64,000 bases of DNA, from positions 62,001-126,000 of the forward strand of contig JAKPTZ010000030.1 in NCBI GenBank assembly GCA_029555025.1. The letters run 5' to 3'. Within the stretch, counting starts at the first letter, position 1. Each line of letters opens with the position of its first letter. The notes under the pieces are model-generated. The model had not been told where the DNA came from. It saw nothing but the letters and a program-made list of their open reading frames with translations, and ran no database searches. A program made the position numbers and the translations under genes. Source of the DNA: Deltaproteobacteria bacterium. Lineage in GTDB: Bacteria > Myxococcota_A > UBA9042 > DTJE01. This document shows, piece by piece, positions 1 through 7,733 of this stretch.

Positions 1-947
1 CGGCGATCGTTTAACGCCATCGCGCACAGGCCGAGCGACGAAAGGACTTTTATGACGTGATTGTTGCGCGCGAAAAGCATCATTGGAAGCAGGGGGCCTT
101 CCTGGACAAGCCGCCTGAAGTCGTCGATTCTTGTGACGATTGATTCCCTGACGGCGATAAGTTCCGGTTCGCCAATCATCGGATTTCCGGCAAGCCAGTC
201 CCATGCCTGGCAGTATGAAGCAAGCGCCTCGGCACCAAGAAGGTCGTAGTCCGAATCCATCGCAAGGTCGGCAGCACCAGGATCGCGATAGCCTTCGGTC
301 ACGGCTGAAACAGCCTTGTCAAGCATCGCCTGGTCGGCTTCAAGCAGGGCGAGGAATGCCGCATTCTCGGCAACCTGGCCGCGGGATCGATCGACATGAA
401 GGTCAAAGGAATCGTCCGGGTGCTCGACAAGGGGCCTGCCCGCCGCCGCCCTTATCCGGGCCGCCAGCACCGCGTCCGGTCCCTCGGTTGCCGCGAGCTT
501 CGCGGCGATGGCCGGGATTTCGTCGCTGTCGAAGAACAGCCGGGGATGCGGCCCGAGTCCCGGCTGCCACGCCCTTGCGTCCGAGGGATCCAGCGGGTCG
601 GTTCCGTCGGAAATTTCATCAAGATCCGGAATTCCGTCCCCATCGGAGTCGGCCTCCGGATCGATTACATCCGCATCGACCGAAGAGTCGCCGCCGGTCT
701 CGTCCGGCAGGAAGCCGTCATCGGTCGGGACATCGGCCCCGTCGCCATCCGCGGCGATGTCCGCCTGGCCCGAGTCGGGAAGGTCGCCGGTGGAATCGGA
801 TTCCGGCAGATCGGCGGAGTCGGGCGCCGCGTCCGTAATGACCGTCCCTTGATCCAGGGCGTCCTGCGTCACGTCGCCGAACGACTGGCAGGCGGAAGAC
901 AGAAAAGCGAGGATGACGCAAATGGCGGCGGGGTGCTTCAACATCAT
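1..947 (-). CDS. Heparinase II/III-like (alginate lyase fold) lipoprotein, C-terminus beyond left edge
   Basis: The reading frame opens at an ATG (945-947) and stays open to base 3, giving 315 residues before the window ends, so the gene is partial. The N-terminus is a lipoprotein signal with the lipidated Cys at about residue 20. An Asp-rich low-complexity linker follows (about 25-95), ending in a thrombospondin-type-3-like Ca-binding repeat (DSDGDGIPDLDEISDGTDP). After that comes HPRLFFDSDEIPAIAAKL, which resembles the usual opening of the toroid domain of heparinase II/III-like polysaccharide lyases. Further on, an ARNNHVIKVLSSLGLCAMAL segment fits the Asn-Asn-His region of the same domain. 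The likely role is cleavage of uronic-acid polysaccharide at the cell surface. The family call rests on short motifs and the catalytic C-terminal part is not visible. A second in-frame ATG at 942-944 is an equally possible start. The gene is divergent from etfB. Confidence 0.6.
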   Translation of the reverse strand, partial: MMLKHPAAICVILAFLSSACQSFGDVTQDALDQGTVITDAAPDSADLPESDSTGDLPDSGQADIAADGDGADVPTDDGFLPDETGGDSSVDADVIDPEADSDGDGIPDLDEISDGTDPLDPSDARAWQPGLGPHPRLFFDSDEIPAIAAKLAATEGPDAVLAARIRAAAGRPLVEHPDDSFDLHVDRSRGQVAENAAFLALLEADQAMLDKAVSAVTEGYRDPGAADLAMDSDYDLLGAEALASYCQAWDWLAGNPMIGEPELIAVRESIVTRIDDFRRLVQEGPLLPMMLFARNNHVIKVLSSLGLCAMALNDR

Positions 948-981
948 TTGAACGGCTTGCATTGCGGCTTTTGTCCAGTTG

Positions 982-1011
982 TTGATGACGACGGAACCAA
1001 ACATCTTATAT
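982..1011 (+). promoter_or_regulatory. Possible sigma-70 promoter for etfBA
   Basis: TTGATG at 982-987 and TTATAT at 1006-1011 are separated by 18 bases in the 125-base divergent region between the lipoprotein gene and etfB. The match is moderate, and the -10 lies about 60 bases before the etfB start. Confidence 0.35.
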
Positions 1012-1072
1012 ATTCTTCCGCTGGAGTTTAGAATCGATTTTTCCGGCAGGGCACAAAACAGCAGGAGGCAAC

Positions 1073-1828
1073 GTGAAGATACTTGTAACAGCAAAGCGCG
1101 TCACTGATCCGGATGCGCGCATCAAGGTACTTCCCGATGGGACCGGCATCGAGACGGCAGGCCTGGAATACAAACTGAATCCGTTCTGCGAGAACGCCAT
1201 CGAGGAAGCGGTGGCCATCAGGGAGAAGACGGGTGCAGAGGTGATCGCGGTGACCATCGGCGACGAGGAGGCGGTCAAGAGTCTTCGAACCGCGCTGGCA
1301 ATGGGCGCGGATCGTGGCGTGCACGTCAAGGCCGGCGATTTTGAGCTCGATTCCGATCTGGCCGCCCGGATACTTGCGGCGGTCTTTGCGAAGGAAGGCT
1401 GTGACCTTTTCATCCTTGGAAAGCAGGCCGTAGATGGCGATTCAAACCAGGTCGGGCAGCTTGTCGCCGAGTATGCCGGCGTTCCCCAGGCCTGTTTTGC
1501 ATCCAGGGTCGTGATTGGTTCCGATGGCGCGGTGGTGTCGAGGGAAGTCGATGGAGGCATGGAAACCGTCGAAGTGAAGTTCCCCGCGGTCATCACCGCG
1601 GATCTGCGCCTGAACGAGCCCCGCCTGCCGAAACTTCCGGACGTCCTGAAGGCGAAGAAGAAGCAGGTCGATGAGTACGCCCCGGCCGATCTTGGCGTCG
1701 ATATGTCGATGAAGGTCGAGACGGTGGGTTACAGCGCTCCTGCCGGAAGGGCCGGTGGGCGTCGCGTTGGAAGCGTCGCGGAACTGGTCGATCTTCTCAG
1801 GAACGAGGCGAAGGTTCTGAAGGCTTGA
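1073..1828 (+). CDS. etfB: Electron transfer flavoprotein subunit beta
   Basis: This 251-residue protein is full length for EtfB. It opens with KILVTAKRVTDPDARIKV and continues with LNPFCENAIEEAV, both hallmarks of the family. The AMP-binding region follows (AVTIGDEEAVKSLRTALAMG, then VDGDSNQVGQLVAEY). EtfB pairs with EtfA to carry electrons from acyl-CoA or other dehydrogenases to ETF-quinone oxidoreductase. The start is GTG, chosen because GGAGG lies at 1064-1068. etfA follows 58 bases later, so the two are probably co-transcribed. Confidence 0.95.
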   Translation: MKILVTAKRVTDPDARIKVLPDGTGIETAGLEYKLNPFCENAIEEAVAIREKTGAEVIAVTIGDEEAVKSLRTALAMGADRGVHVKAGDFELDSDLAARILAAVFAKEGCDLFILGKQAVDGDSNQVGQLVAEYAGVPQACFASRVVIGSDGAVVSREVDGGMETVEVKFPAVITADLRLNEPRLPKLPDVLKAKKKQVDEYAPADLGVDMSMKVETVGYSAPAGRAGGRRVGSVAELVDLLRNEAKVLKA

Positions 1829-1886
1829 TGAATTGCTGTCGGGACGCGGGGCGAAAGGGCTTCCGCGGCCTGGTTGGGGGTCAGAG

Positions 1887-2858
1887 ATGGGAAAGATACT
1901 CGTCCTTGTCGAGGTTCAGAATTCCAGGGTTCGCAAGGCTTCCCTGTCAGGGGTGACCTTTGCGGCGGACCTGGCCGGAAGAACTTCCGGAACCTTCGAT
2001 ATCGCCGTGATGGGGCCTGGCGCCAGGGCTGCAGCCCCATCACTTGCCGGTTTCGGGGCCGGGAAAGTGCATGTCCTTGAATCTCCGGGTTTGTCTTCGT
2101 ATCTGGCGCGTCCATGGGCCGGGGCGGCCGCTTCCATGGTCGAGGCGGTTGGCGCCGACTGTCTGGTGGCCGTTTCGACGACCTGGACCAGGGACATGCT
2201 TCCACGCGTGGCCGCGCGTCTTGGCGCGGGCATGGTCAGCGAGGCGGTCGGAATCGACGGCAGCGGCTCCGATGTGATGTTCAGGCGCCCGATGTGGGCC
2301 GGGAACGTCATTGCCACGGTTCGGGTCAAGACGCCGCGTTGCGTGATATGCGTCCGCGGGACAGAATTCAGTCCAGCCGAGCCTTCCGGCGGTTCTTCGC
2401 CGGTGGTCGAACTCGCAGTCGATGTGGCTGCCGATCCTGCCGCCAGGCATGTTTCGTTTGAACCGACCGTTTCCGAACGCCCGGATCTTGCCGAGGCGGA
2501 CGTGGTGGTTTCCGGTGGTCGCGGCCTTGGCGACAAGGCATCGTTCTGGAACACGCTGAATCCCCTCGCCGACTACCTTGGCGCTGCAATCGGTGCCACC
2601 AGGGCCGTCGTCGATAACGGAGTGGCGCCGAACGACCTTCAGGTCGGCCAGACCGGCAAGGCTGTCGCCCCCTCGCTTTATTTTGCTGTCGGGCTGTCGG
2701 GTGCCATCCAGCATCTTGCCGGGATGAAGAACTCGAAGGTCATCGTCGCAATCAACAAGGACGAAGAGGCACCGATTTTCTCAATCGCCGACTACTGTCT
2801 CGTCGGCGATGCGTTGAAGCTCGTCCCTGAACTGGTCGATACCCTCAAGAAGTCGTGA
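1887..2858 (+). CDS. etfA: Electron transfer flavoprotein subunit alpha
   Basis: A 323-residue EtfA. The N-terminal domain starts [18 protein letters not shown]. The C-terminal FAD-binding domain is intact: [13 protein letters not shown], then [36 protein letters not shown] and [16 protein letters not shown]. It holds the FAD of the ETF heterodimer. An in-frame ATG lies upstream at 1833, but the ATG at 1887 starts exactly at the conserved N-terminus and has a G-rich ribosome site (GGGGG) about 9 bases before it, so it is preferred. Confidence 0.95.
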   Translation: MGKILVLVEVQNSRVRKASLSGVTFAADLAGRTSGTFDIAVMGPGARAAAPSLAGFGAGKVHVLESPGLSSYLARPWAGAAASMVEAVGADCLVAVSTTWTRDMLPRVAARLGAGMVSEAVGIDGSGSDVMFRRPMWAGNVIATVRVKTPRCVICVRGTEFSPAEPSGGSSPVVELAVDVAADPAARHVSFEPTVSERPDLAEADVVVSGGRGLGDKASFWNTLNPLADYLGAAIGATRAVVDNGVAPNDLQVGQTGKAVAPSLYFAVGLSGAIQHLAGMKNSKVIVAINKDEEAPIFSIADYCLVGDALKLVPELVDTLKKS

Positions 2859-2917
2859 ACTGGGCCTTGCCCCCGCACTTGTATTACAATTTCCGTCGAA
2901 GTTTCGTGGAGGAACCG

Positions 2918-3925
2918 ATGAAGAACCGTTCCATCCTGAAGTCGGCGGCAGTCGCGGCAGGCGTCGCATTCCTGCCGGTCGCGTCCTTCATTGCCGGCGT
3001 CTGGCTGGTTCCCGAAATCAGCCTTGCCCAGTCGGGTCCGGAACCGCAGTCGGCCGTCTTCCTGGTCAGCGACAGGGATATGAAGACGGTCGGGCGGTAT
3101 GAGTTCAACCAGGTTGTCCGCGAAGAGGGCGTGTTCGCGACATCGAGGTATTTCAAGGGCGCCGCATCGGCCAAATCGAAGAAGAAGGAAGCGCCGGCGG
3201 TTCGTTCGTACCTGGAAATGGCTCCCGATCGGACATTTGCGAAGTACACGAGATGGGAATCCCAGGGAATCAACGTTCGCGAGTTCAAGATATTCAGATA
3301 CCAGAAAGACGTCAGGATGAGGGATGCCCTTGGTTCAAAGGCCGGGGTTTCGGTTCTCGGCAAGTGGCAGCCGGTGTTCCTTGTCGAGGAAGATCAGCCC
3401 CACACGGCCGCGATGATTGTTGACAGGAACGTTCCGGAAAAAACGTTCGCCTGCATCAACACGACCCTTGGCAAGATTGGCCAGGCCACCGTCAGGATCG
3501 TCGGCGTGACTTCCGTAAAGTCCGTGGTTCCGGATCCGGCACCGGTTCAGGCGGCCGGCTCCGGGGAACCGGCCACCCAGGTCGCGTCGCCCGAAACGGT
3601 GGTCACGTCGCCCGAGCCCGCGGCGGCCGCCGCGAAACCGGTGAAACCCGCTGCCGAAACAACGGGCCGGGCTGCTGCGACAGAACCGACGGTGGAGTCA
3701 GCCGAACCTGCGTCCGAACCGGCGACGGCCGCTGCCGAACCTGCAGCCGAACCGGCGACGGCCGCTGCCGAACCTGCAAACCAGGTTGCGGCGCCCGGAA
3801 CAGCCGACATATATGAGTTCCGGGTCGAAGGCGACTGCGGAGTCATAGGGGTCTGGCAGGACGGATCCGGCAATTTCGTAAGGTTTTCCAACAGTCTTCA
3901 CACTTTCGAGCCGGTTGCTAGGTGA
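2918..3925 (+). CDS. Exported protein of unknown function with Ala-Glu-Pro repeats
   Basis: Not recognised as a known family. The 335-residue product has a signal peptide (basic start, hydrophobic stretch to about residue 30, then SLAQSG as the likely cleavage site). A folded part of about 155 residues follows. It begins near SAVFLVSDRDMKTVGRYEF and is rich in charged and aromatic residues. Then comes a low-complexity linker of Ala, Glu and Pro (about 205-290), and a short C-terminal segment (IYEFRVEGDCGVIGVWQ) that again looks folded. The start at 2918 is chosen because GGAGG lies 5 to 9 bases upstream and the signal peptide begins here. A periplasmic or surface location is inferred. Confidence 0.7.
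   Translation: MKNRSILKSAAVAAGVAFLPVASFIAGVWLVPEISLAQSGPEPQSAVFLVSDRDMKTVGRYEFNQVVREEGVFATSRYFKGAASAKSKKKEAPAVRSYLEMAPDRTFAKYTRWESQGINVREFKIFRYQKDVRMRDALGSKAGVSVLGKWQPVFLVEEDQPHTAAMIVDRNVPEKTFACINTTLGKIGQATVRIVGVTSVKSVVPDPAPVQAAGSGEPATQVASPETVVTSPEPAAAAAKPVKPAAETTGRAAATEPTVESAEPASEPATAAAEPAAEPATAAAEPANQVAAPGTADIYEFRVEGDCGVIGVWQDGSGNFVRFSNSLHTFEPVAR
3714..3778 (+). repeat. Two tandem copies of a 33-bp repeat inside the exported protein gene
   Basis: Copies start at 3714 and 3747 and are almost identical. Each encodes an 11-residue Ala/Glu/Pro/Thr block (EPATAAAEPA type), forming the linker of the exported protein. The near-identity at DNA level suggests recent duplication. Confidence 0.8.
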
Positions 3926-3984
3926 TTTGCGTTTACGTGTGGTGATACGTAGAATCGGACACGTCAAGCAGGCAGGTGGCCCGA

Positions 3985-4494
3985 ATGAAGTCAAACCGTC
4001 ATTCCCGGAAGTATCCAAGGATTATGGAACTGGCCTTGACGGCCGGAAAGTGGTCCGTTCTCGCCGGCGGCGCCGTTGCGATGATCGGGGCTTCCGGCTG
4101 CGAGCAGATATCCGATGACCAGGACGCCGGCCCGGATGTGGTGCAGCTTGACGGGATGCCGTACGAAGAAGATGTAAGGATTCCGGATCCGGATGTCCAT
4201 GAAGGCACTGACGCGACGTTTGACACCGGTGCTTTTGTCGATGTTCCGACCATGGGCCTTCCACCGGAAGACTATATTCAGCCCGACGTCGTCGAGCCTG
4301 ACTACATGGGTTATGAACTTTCCGGTACCGATGTTCCCTGGTCGCCCGATGACGGCGCCGATGTAATCGATCCCGTCGAGGTTTCCGAACTTCCGCTTTC
4401 GGACGCCACCGAGGTCGATCCCGGTGCCCCGCTGCCGGGTGAGCCGCCGATCGACGTCTTTCCCGGCGATGTAATCGATCCTGACGCGGACTGA
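3985..4494 (+). CDS. Small, strongly acidic lipoprotein of unknown function
   Basis: A 169-residue protein not recognised as any family. A basic N-terminus and hydrophobic stretch lead to a lipobox (MIGASGC, Cys about residue 39). Everything after that is Asp-, Glu- and Pro-rich with no obvious globular domain, for example DVRIPDPDVHEGTDATF. It looks like a surface-anchored acidic tail, similar in composition to the linkers of the lipoproteins at 1-947 and 55946-57292, but without a catalytic domain. The ATG at 3985 follows AGGTGG at a spacing of about 5. An in-frame GTG at 3976 is possible but poorly placed. Confidence 0.7.
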   Translation: MKSNRHSRKYPRIMELALTAGKWSVLAGGAVAMIGASGCEQISDDQDAGPDVVQLDGMPYEEDVRIPDPDVHEGTDATFDTGAFVDVPTMGLPPEDYIQPDVVEPDYMGYELSGTDVPWSPDDGADVIDPVEVSELPLSDATEVDPGAPLPGEPPIDVFPGDVIDPDAD

Positions 4495-4535
4495 GCCTTT
4501 GGTTCACCGGTTCCGTCCGATCCGCGATTTTCGTG

Positions 4536-4541
4536 TATAAT
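4536..4541 (+). promoter_or_regulatory. Consensus -10 box upstream of the metH/metF-type fusion gene
   Basis: A perfect TATAAT lies 33 bases before the start codon in an 80-base gap. No good -35 box is seen at 16-18 bases; the nearest candidate, TTCCGT at 4511, is 19 bases away. Confidence 0.35.
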
Positions 4542-4574
4542 CATTCCCCGCTTTCCAGTCCCGGTGACACGACG

Positions 4575-6440
4575 ATGGCGCACAGGATATTTCAACTGCT
4601 CGAAAAGGGCCCGGTCGTATTCGACGGCGCCATGGGTACGCTGCTTTACAGCCGCGGGATATTCATCAATCGCAATTTTGACGAGTTGAACGTCAGCCGC
4701 CCTGACATGGTCGAGAAGGTTCACGCCGACTACCTGTCGGCGGGGGCGATGGTTCTGACCACGAACACGTTCGGCGCAAACCCGGTAAGGCTTGCCGGTC
4801 ATGGCCTTGCCCAGAGGATGGATGAAATCAACCGCGCCGGTGTCAGGATTGCCAGGGAGGTGGCCGGTGGACAGGCTCTGGTCGCAGGTTCGATCGGGCC
4901 TTCCGGGTTGATTCCCGATCTTTCCGATGAAGCGATGATTGCCCGTCTGACCCAGGCGTTTTCATCACAGGCAACCGTTCTTGCTGATGCCGGCGCCGAC
5001 CTGCTGGTTCTTGAAACCATCAGCAATCCGCTGGAGATGGAAATCATCCTGCGTGCCGTCAGGCCTGTGGTCGAGATCCCAATCATCGCGATGGCCATGT
5101 TCAAGGGCGATGCGGCTTCCGGCGAGGGCTGCTGCTGCGACGGGTGCACTCCGTCGGCGATGGCGGTCATGATGCGCGAACTCGGCGCCGATATTATCGG
5201 GGCTAACTGCGGGCTCGGGCCGAGCGGGCTTTTCGGTGTCGCCGCCGGGATGGTGGGCCACGGCCTTCCGGTCATCATTCAGCCGAATGCCGGCCTGCCC
5301 AGGGTGATCGAGGGGCGTGTCATGTACATGACGACCCCGGAATACTTCGGCGAGTACGCGAAACGATACATCTCGGCCGGTGTGGGTCTTTTTGGAGGAT
5401 GCTGCGGCACGACGCCTGAACACGTAAGGCAGATTGCCGGTGAAATCCGCATGGTGCGCGGAGGGCGGATCGAAATTCCGGCCGATGCGCAATCCGGCGG
5501 CACGTGTCAGGTAAACGGGATTGTGCCGCCCCCGGTCGGCGACCGATCCGGGTTCGGACGCGATCTTGCCGCCGGTTTCGTCGTCAGCGTTGAACTTGAT
5601 CCCCCGACAGGCCTGGATACTTCCCGCGCGCTGGCCGGAGCCGCCCTTCTGAAGAGCGCGGGAGTGAAATACGTCAATATCGCCGACGGTCCCAGGGCCA
5701 CCGTAAGGATGTCGGCCCTGGCGATGGCCCACGCACTGCAGGACTCCGGCCTGGAGCCGGTTCTGCACGTCACATGCAGGGATCGGAACCTGCTGGGGCT
5801 TCAGGCGGATCTGCTCGGCGCCTGGTCGATGGGCCTGAGGAACCTGCTGGTGATCACCGGCGATCCGTCGAAACTGGGCGACTATCCCGATGCCACCACC
5901 GTTTATGACCTGGATTCGGTGGGACTGCTGCGGCTGGTCGGCAACCTGAACCGGGGCGTCGAGCCTTCCGGGCGGCGCATGGCTTCGGGTACCGCCTTCG
6001 TCAAGGGCTGTGGCGCGGAGCCGGGCGCGGTCGATCCGGATCGCGAGATCGCGCGGCTGGCAAGCAAGGTCGAAGCCGGCGCGGAATACGTCATGACGCA
6101 GCCGGTGTTCGATCATGAAGTGATGAATCGTTTCCTTGAACGCGTGCGTCGCGAGATTGGTGAGAAGTTCCCTGTCGTGATGGGAATCCTTCCTCTTGCG
6201 TCCTTCCGGAACGCGGAGTTCCTGCACAATGAAGTTCCCGGGATGCGCATCCCCGACGAAATCCGCGCCAGGATGAAGCAGGCCGGCTTCGCGGATGCCG
6301 CAAGGGCGGAAGGCGTCGCCATAGCCTGTGAGATGGCCGGTGCTTTCAGGGACAGGATTGGCGGCATCTACATCATGCCCCCGTTCAACCGTTTCGACGT
6401 CGCCGTGGCGGTTCTTCAGGGCCTTGGGCTGGCTCCGTGA
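4575..6440 (+). CDS. Bifunctional homocysteine S-methyltransferase / 5,10-methylenetetrahydrofolate reductase
   Basis: A 621-residue fusion of two one-carbon enzymes, similar in layout and length to B. subtilis YitJ. The N-terminal half (about 1-300) is a Pfam S-methyl_trans domain: VVFDGAMGTLLYSRG, TNTFGANPVRL, and Zn-ligand Cys in GANCGLGPSG and GLFGGCCGTTPEH. The C-terminal half (about 330-621) is an FAD-dependent MTHFR barrel: SVELDPPTGLD, LHVTCRDRNLLGLQADLLGA, LLVITGDPSKLGDYP and YVMTQPVFDHEVM. Together the domains would reduce methylene-THF and methylate homocysteine to methionine. There is no B12-binding domain, so the methyl donor of the first half is not clear from the sequence. The ATG at 4575 starts at the conserved domain; an ATG at 4533 overlaps the -10 box. 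Confidence 0.9.
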   Translation: MAHRIFQLLEKGPVVFDGAMGTLLYSRGIFINRNFDELNVSRPDMVEKVHADYLSAGAMVLTTNTFGANPVRLAGHGLAQRMDEINRAGVRIAREVAGGQALVAGSIGPSGLIPDLSDEAMIARLTQAFSSQATVLADAGADLLVLETISNPLEMEIILRAVRPVVEIPIIAMAMFKGDAASGEGCCCDGCTPSAMAVMMRELGADIIGANCGLGPSGLFGVAAGMVGHGLPVIIQPNAGLPRVIEGRVMYMTTPEYFGEYAKRYISAGVGLFGGCCGTTPEHVRQIAGEIRMVRGGRIEIPADAQSGGTCQVNGIVPPPVGDRSGFGRDLAAGFVVSVELDPPTGLDTSRALAGAALLKSAGVKYVNIADGPRATVRMSALAMAHALQDSGLEPVLHVTCRDRNLLGLQADLLGAWSMGLRNLLVITGDPSKLGDYPDATTVYDLDSVGLLRLVGNLNRGVEPSGRRMASGTAFVKGCGAEPGAVDPDREIARLASKVEAGAEYVMTQPVFDHEVMNRFLERVRREIGEKFPVVMGILPLASFRNAEFLHNEVPGMRIPDEIRARMKQAGFADAARAEGVAIACEMAGAFRDRIGGIYIMPPFNRFDVAVAVLQGLGLAP

Positions 6441-6493
6441 AGGTTCGTATTCGCGCTGCTGCAAGGAACCATCAAAATCAAGGGACGTATCTC

Positions 6494-6522
6494 TTGACTT
6501 TGGTTTCTGTTTCGGGTAAAAG
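6494..6522 (+). promoter_or_regulatory. Sigma-70 type promoter for rplM-rpsI
   Basis: TTGACT (6494-6499), a 17-base spacer, and TAAAAG (6517-6522) stand 33 bases before the rplM start codon. Confidence 0.65.
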
Positions 6523-6554
6523 ATTCGCCCTGTCCCTTGGAAGGCGAGGACACA

Positions 6555-6992
6555 ATGCGGACCAGAAGTTTTGCGACAAAGGATGTTGACCGCAAATGGT
6601 ATGTGGTCGATGTCGATGGCGTGACCCTTGGAAGGGCTGCCGCCAGGATAGCTATGATTCTCAGGGGAAAGCATAAGCCGACCTACACCCCCCATGACGA
6701 CACCGGTGATTTCGTCGTCGTGGTCAATTCGGCCAAGGCGGTTCTTACCGGTCGCAAGCTTGAACAGAAGATGTTCGTCTGGCACACCGGTTACATGGGT
6801 CACCTGCGCGAACGCACCTATGCCGACGTCATGGAAAACAAGCCGTCGGAAGTGTTCAAGAGGGCCGTCAAGGGGATGCTTCCCCGCGGCGTTCTTGGTC
6901 GCCAGATGCTGACCAAGCTGAAGGTATATGAAGGCGCCGAGCATCCTCATGAAGCTCAGCAGCCCGAAAAACTCGACATTTCGAAGGTCTGA
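6555..6992 (+). CDS. rplM: 50S ribosomal protein L13
   Basis: A 145-residue protein with the L13 signature. It starts MRTRSFATKDVDRKWYVVD and contains TLGRAAARIAMILRGKHKP, HTGYMGHLRERTYAD and KGMLPRGVLGRQMLTKLKVY. It is an early-assembly 23S rRNA-binding protein. The ATG at 6555 is used because GGCGAGG lies just upstream and the conserved N-terminus begins there. The start of rpsI is 10 bases beyond the stop, the usual operon pair. Confidence 0.97.
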   Translation: MRTRSFATKDVDRKWYVVDVDGVTLGRAAARIAMILRGKHKPTYTPHDDTGDFVVVVNSAKAVLTGRKLEQKMFVWHTGYMGHLRERTYADVMENKPSEVFKRAVKGMLPRGVLGRQMLTKLKVYEGAEHPHEAQQPEKLDISKV

Positions 6993-7002
6993 AGAGGTCA
7001 AA

Positions 7003-7401
7003 ATGGCTGAAGCCAACGTCATGTGGGCCACTGGTCGTCGCAAGGAAGCTGCCGCTCGGGTTCGTGTTCTGCCCGGTACCGGGAAGATCACGGTCAACGG
7101 CCGCGACCTTGACAATTATTTCTGCCGTCCGAACCATCGCATCCTGGTCCGCACCCCGTTCGTGGTGCTTGGCAACGGCGATCAGTTCGATGTCCTGTGC
7201 ACCGTTCGCGGTGGCGGTGAAACCGGCCAGGCCGGCGCAATCCGCCACGGCATCGCCCGCGCTCTTGCCGCGATGAACGTTGAAGAGTGGCGTGGACCGG
7301 TCAAGCGGGCCGGTTTCCTGACCCGCGACCCGCGCGCGAAGGAACGTAAGAAGTACGGTCGTCCAGGTGCCCGCAAGCGCTTCCAGTACTCCAAGCGCTA
7401 G
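7003..7401 (+). CDS. rpsI: 30S ribosomal protein S9
   Basis: A 132-residue S9. Family features are WATGRRKEAAARVRVLPGTG near the start, VRGGGETGQAGAIRHGIARA in the middle, and the basic C-terminal tail GARKRFQYSKR, which reaches the P-site tRNA in known ribosomes. GAAGAGG at 6991 supports the ATG at 7003. It is the last gene before a hairpin-rich convergent region. Confidence 0.97.
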   Translation: MAEANVMWATGRRKEAAARVRVLPGTGKITVNGRDLDNYFCRPNHRILVRTPFVVLGNGDQFDVLCTVRGGGETGQAGAIRHGIARALAAMNVEEWRGPVKRAGFLTRDPRAKERKKYGRPGARKRFQYSKR

Positions 7402-7563
7402 TCCGGAAACACCAGCCGCCAGTCGAACTTTTTTCAACACCATTTCTGTATTGGATTTTCGATCCCCCTGTGTATCCGCATTCTCCCCGTGTAATCGTGC
7501 AGTTGGCGTCATTCGCCTTGTGCCGTGACTGTATGGTGCGGACTGCGATGGCCCGGAAAGTTT

Positions 7564-7643
7564 GATGGCCGGGGAGTGTCGATTCACCTGCCGGCAGGGG
7601 GGTGCCGAATCGGGCGAACCATCATTGACACTCCCCGGCCATC
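7564..7643. repeat. Perfect 17-bp inverted repeat with structured 46-base loop
   Basis: The arm at 7564-7580 (GATGGCCGGGGAGTGTC) is exactly complementary to 7627-7643. The loop includes a 12-bp palindrome (CCTGCCGGCAGG, 7587-7598). On either strand the RNA would fold into a long branched stem. Confidence 0.85.
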
Positions 7644-7655
7644 GCGGGGTCGTCG

Positions 7656-7672
7656 GGAAGGCATTGCCTTCC
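7656..7672. repeat. Short hairpin, 7-bp stem and 3-base loop
   Basis: GGAAGGC (7656-7662) and GCCTTCC (7666-7672) are separated by ATT. It may help to end transcription of wbpE or rpsI. There is no T-tract. Confidence 0.5.
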
Positions 7673-7733
7673 TGATGGATGATGCGACGGCATCTCCGGG
7701 GGGAGGAGATTCAGTCGCCGTATAACTATGAAA

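Larger units (their letters stand above)
7402..7733. other. 332-base gene-free convergent region with several hairpins
   Basis: This region lies between the 3' ends of rpsI (+) and wbpE (-). It holds a 17-bp inverted repeat, a nested 12-bp palindrome and a further 7-bp hairpin (listed separately). No convincing gene was seen; a 66-codon frame at 7525-7725 runs through the inverted repeat and lacks family resemblance. The simplest reading is a bidirectional termination zone, although no long T-run follows the stems. Confidence 0.6.

Noticed and set aside
203-1031. Overlapping plus-strand frames near the left edge
   Set aside because: They are shadows of the minus-strand lipoprotein gene, which has a lipobox, an acidic linker and heparinase-like motifs.
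4495-4574. A SAM or cobalamin riboswitch before the methionine gene
   Set aside because: The gap is only 80 bases and no typical paired elements were seen; only a -10 box is visible.
4965-7115. A 716-codon open frame on the minus strand
   Set aside because: It lies opposite the folate/methionine fusion gene and rplM-rpsI, which have firm family matches. Its translation shows no motif; long antisense frames are common in GC-rich DNA.
7525-7725. A 66-codon frame in the convergent intergenic region
   Set aside because: It crosses the perfect inverted repeat, has no convincing ribosome site and no recognisable sequence.
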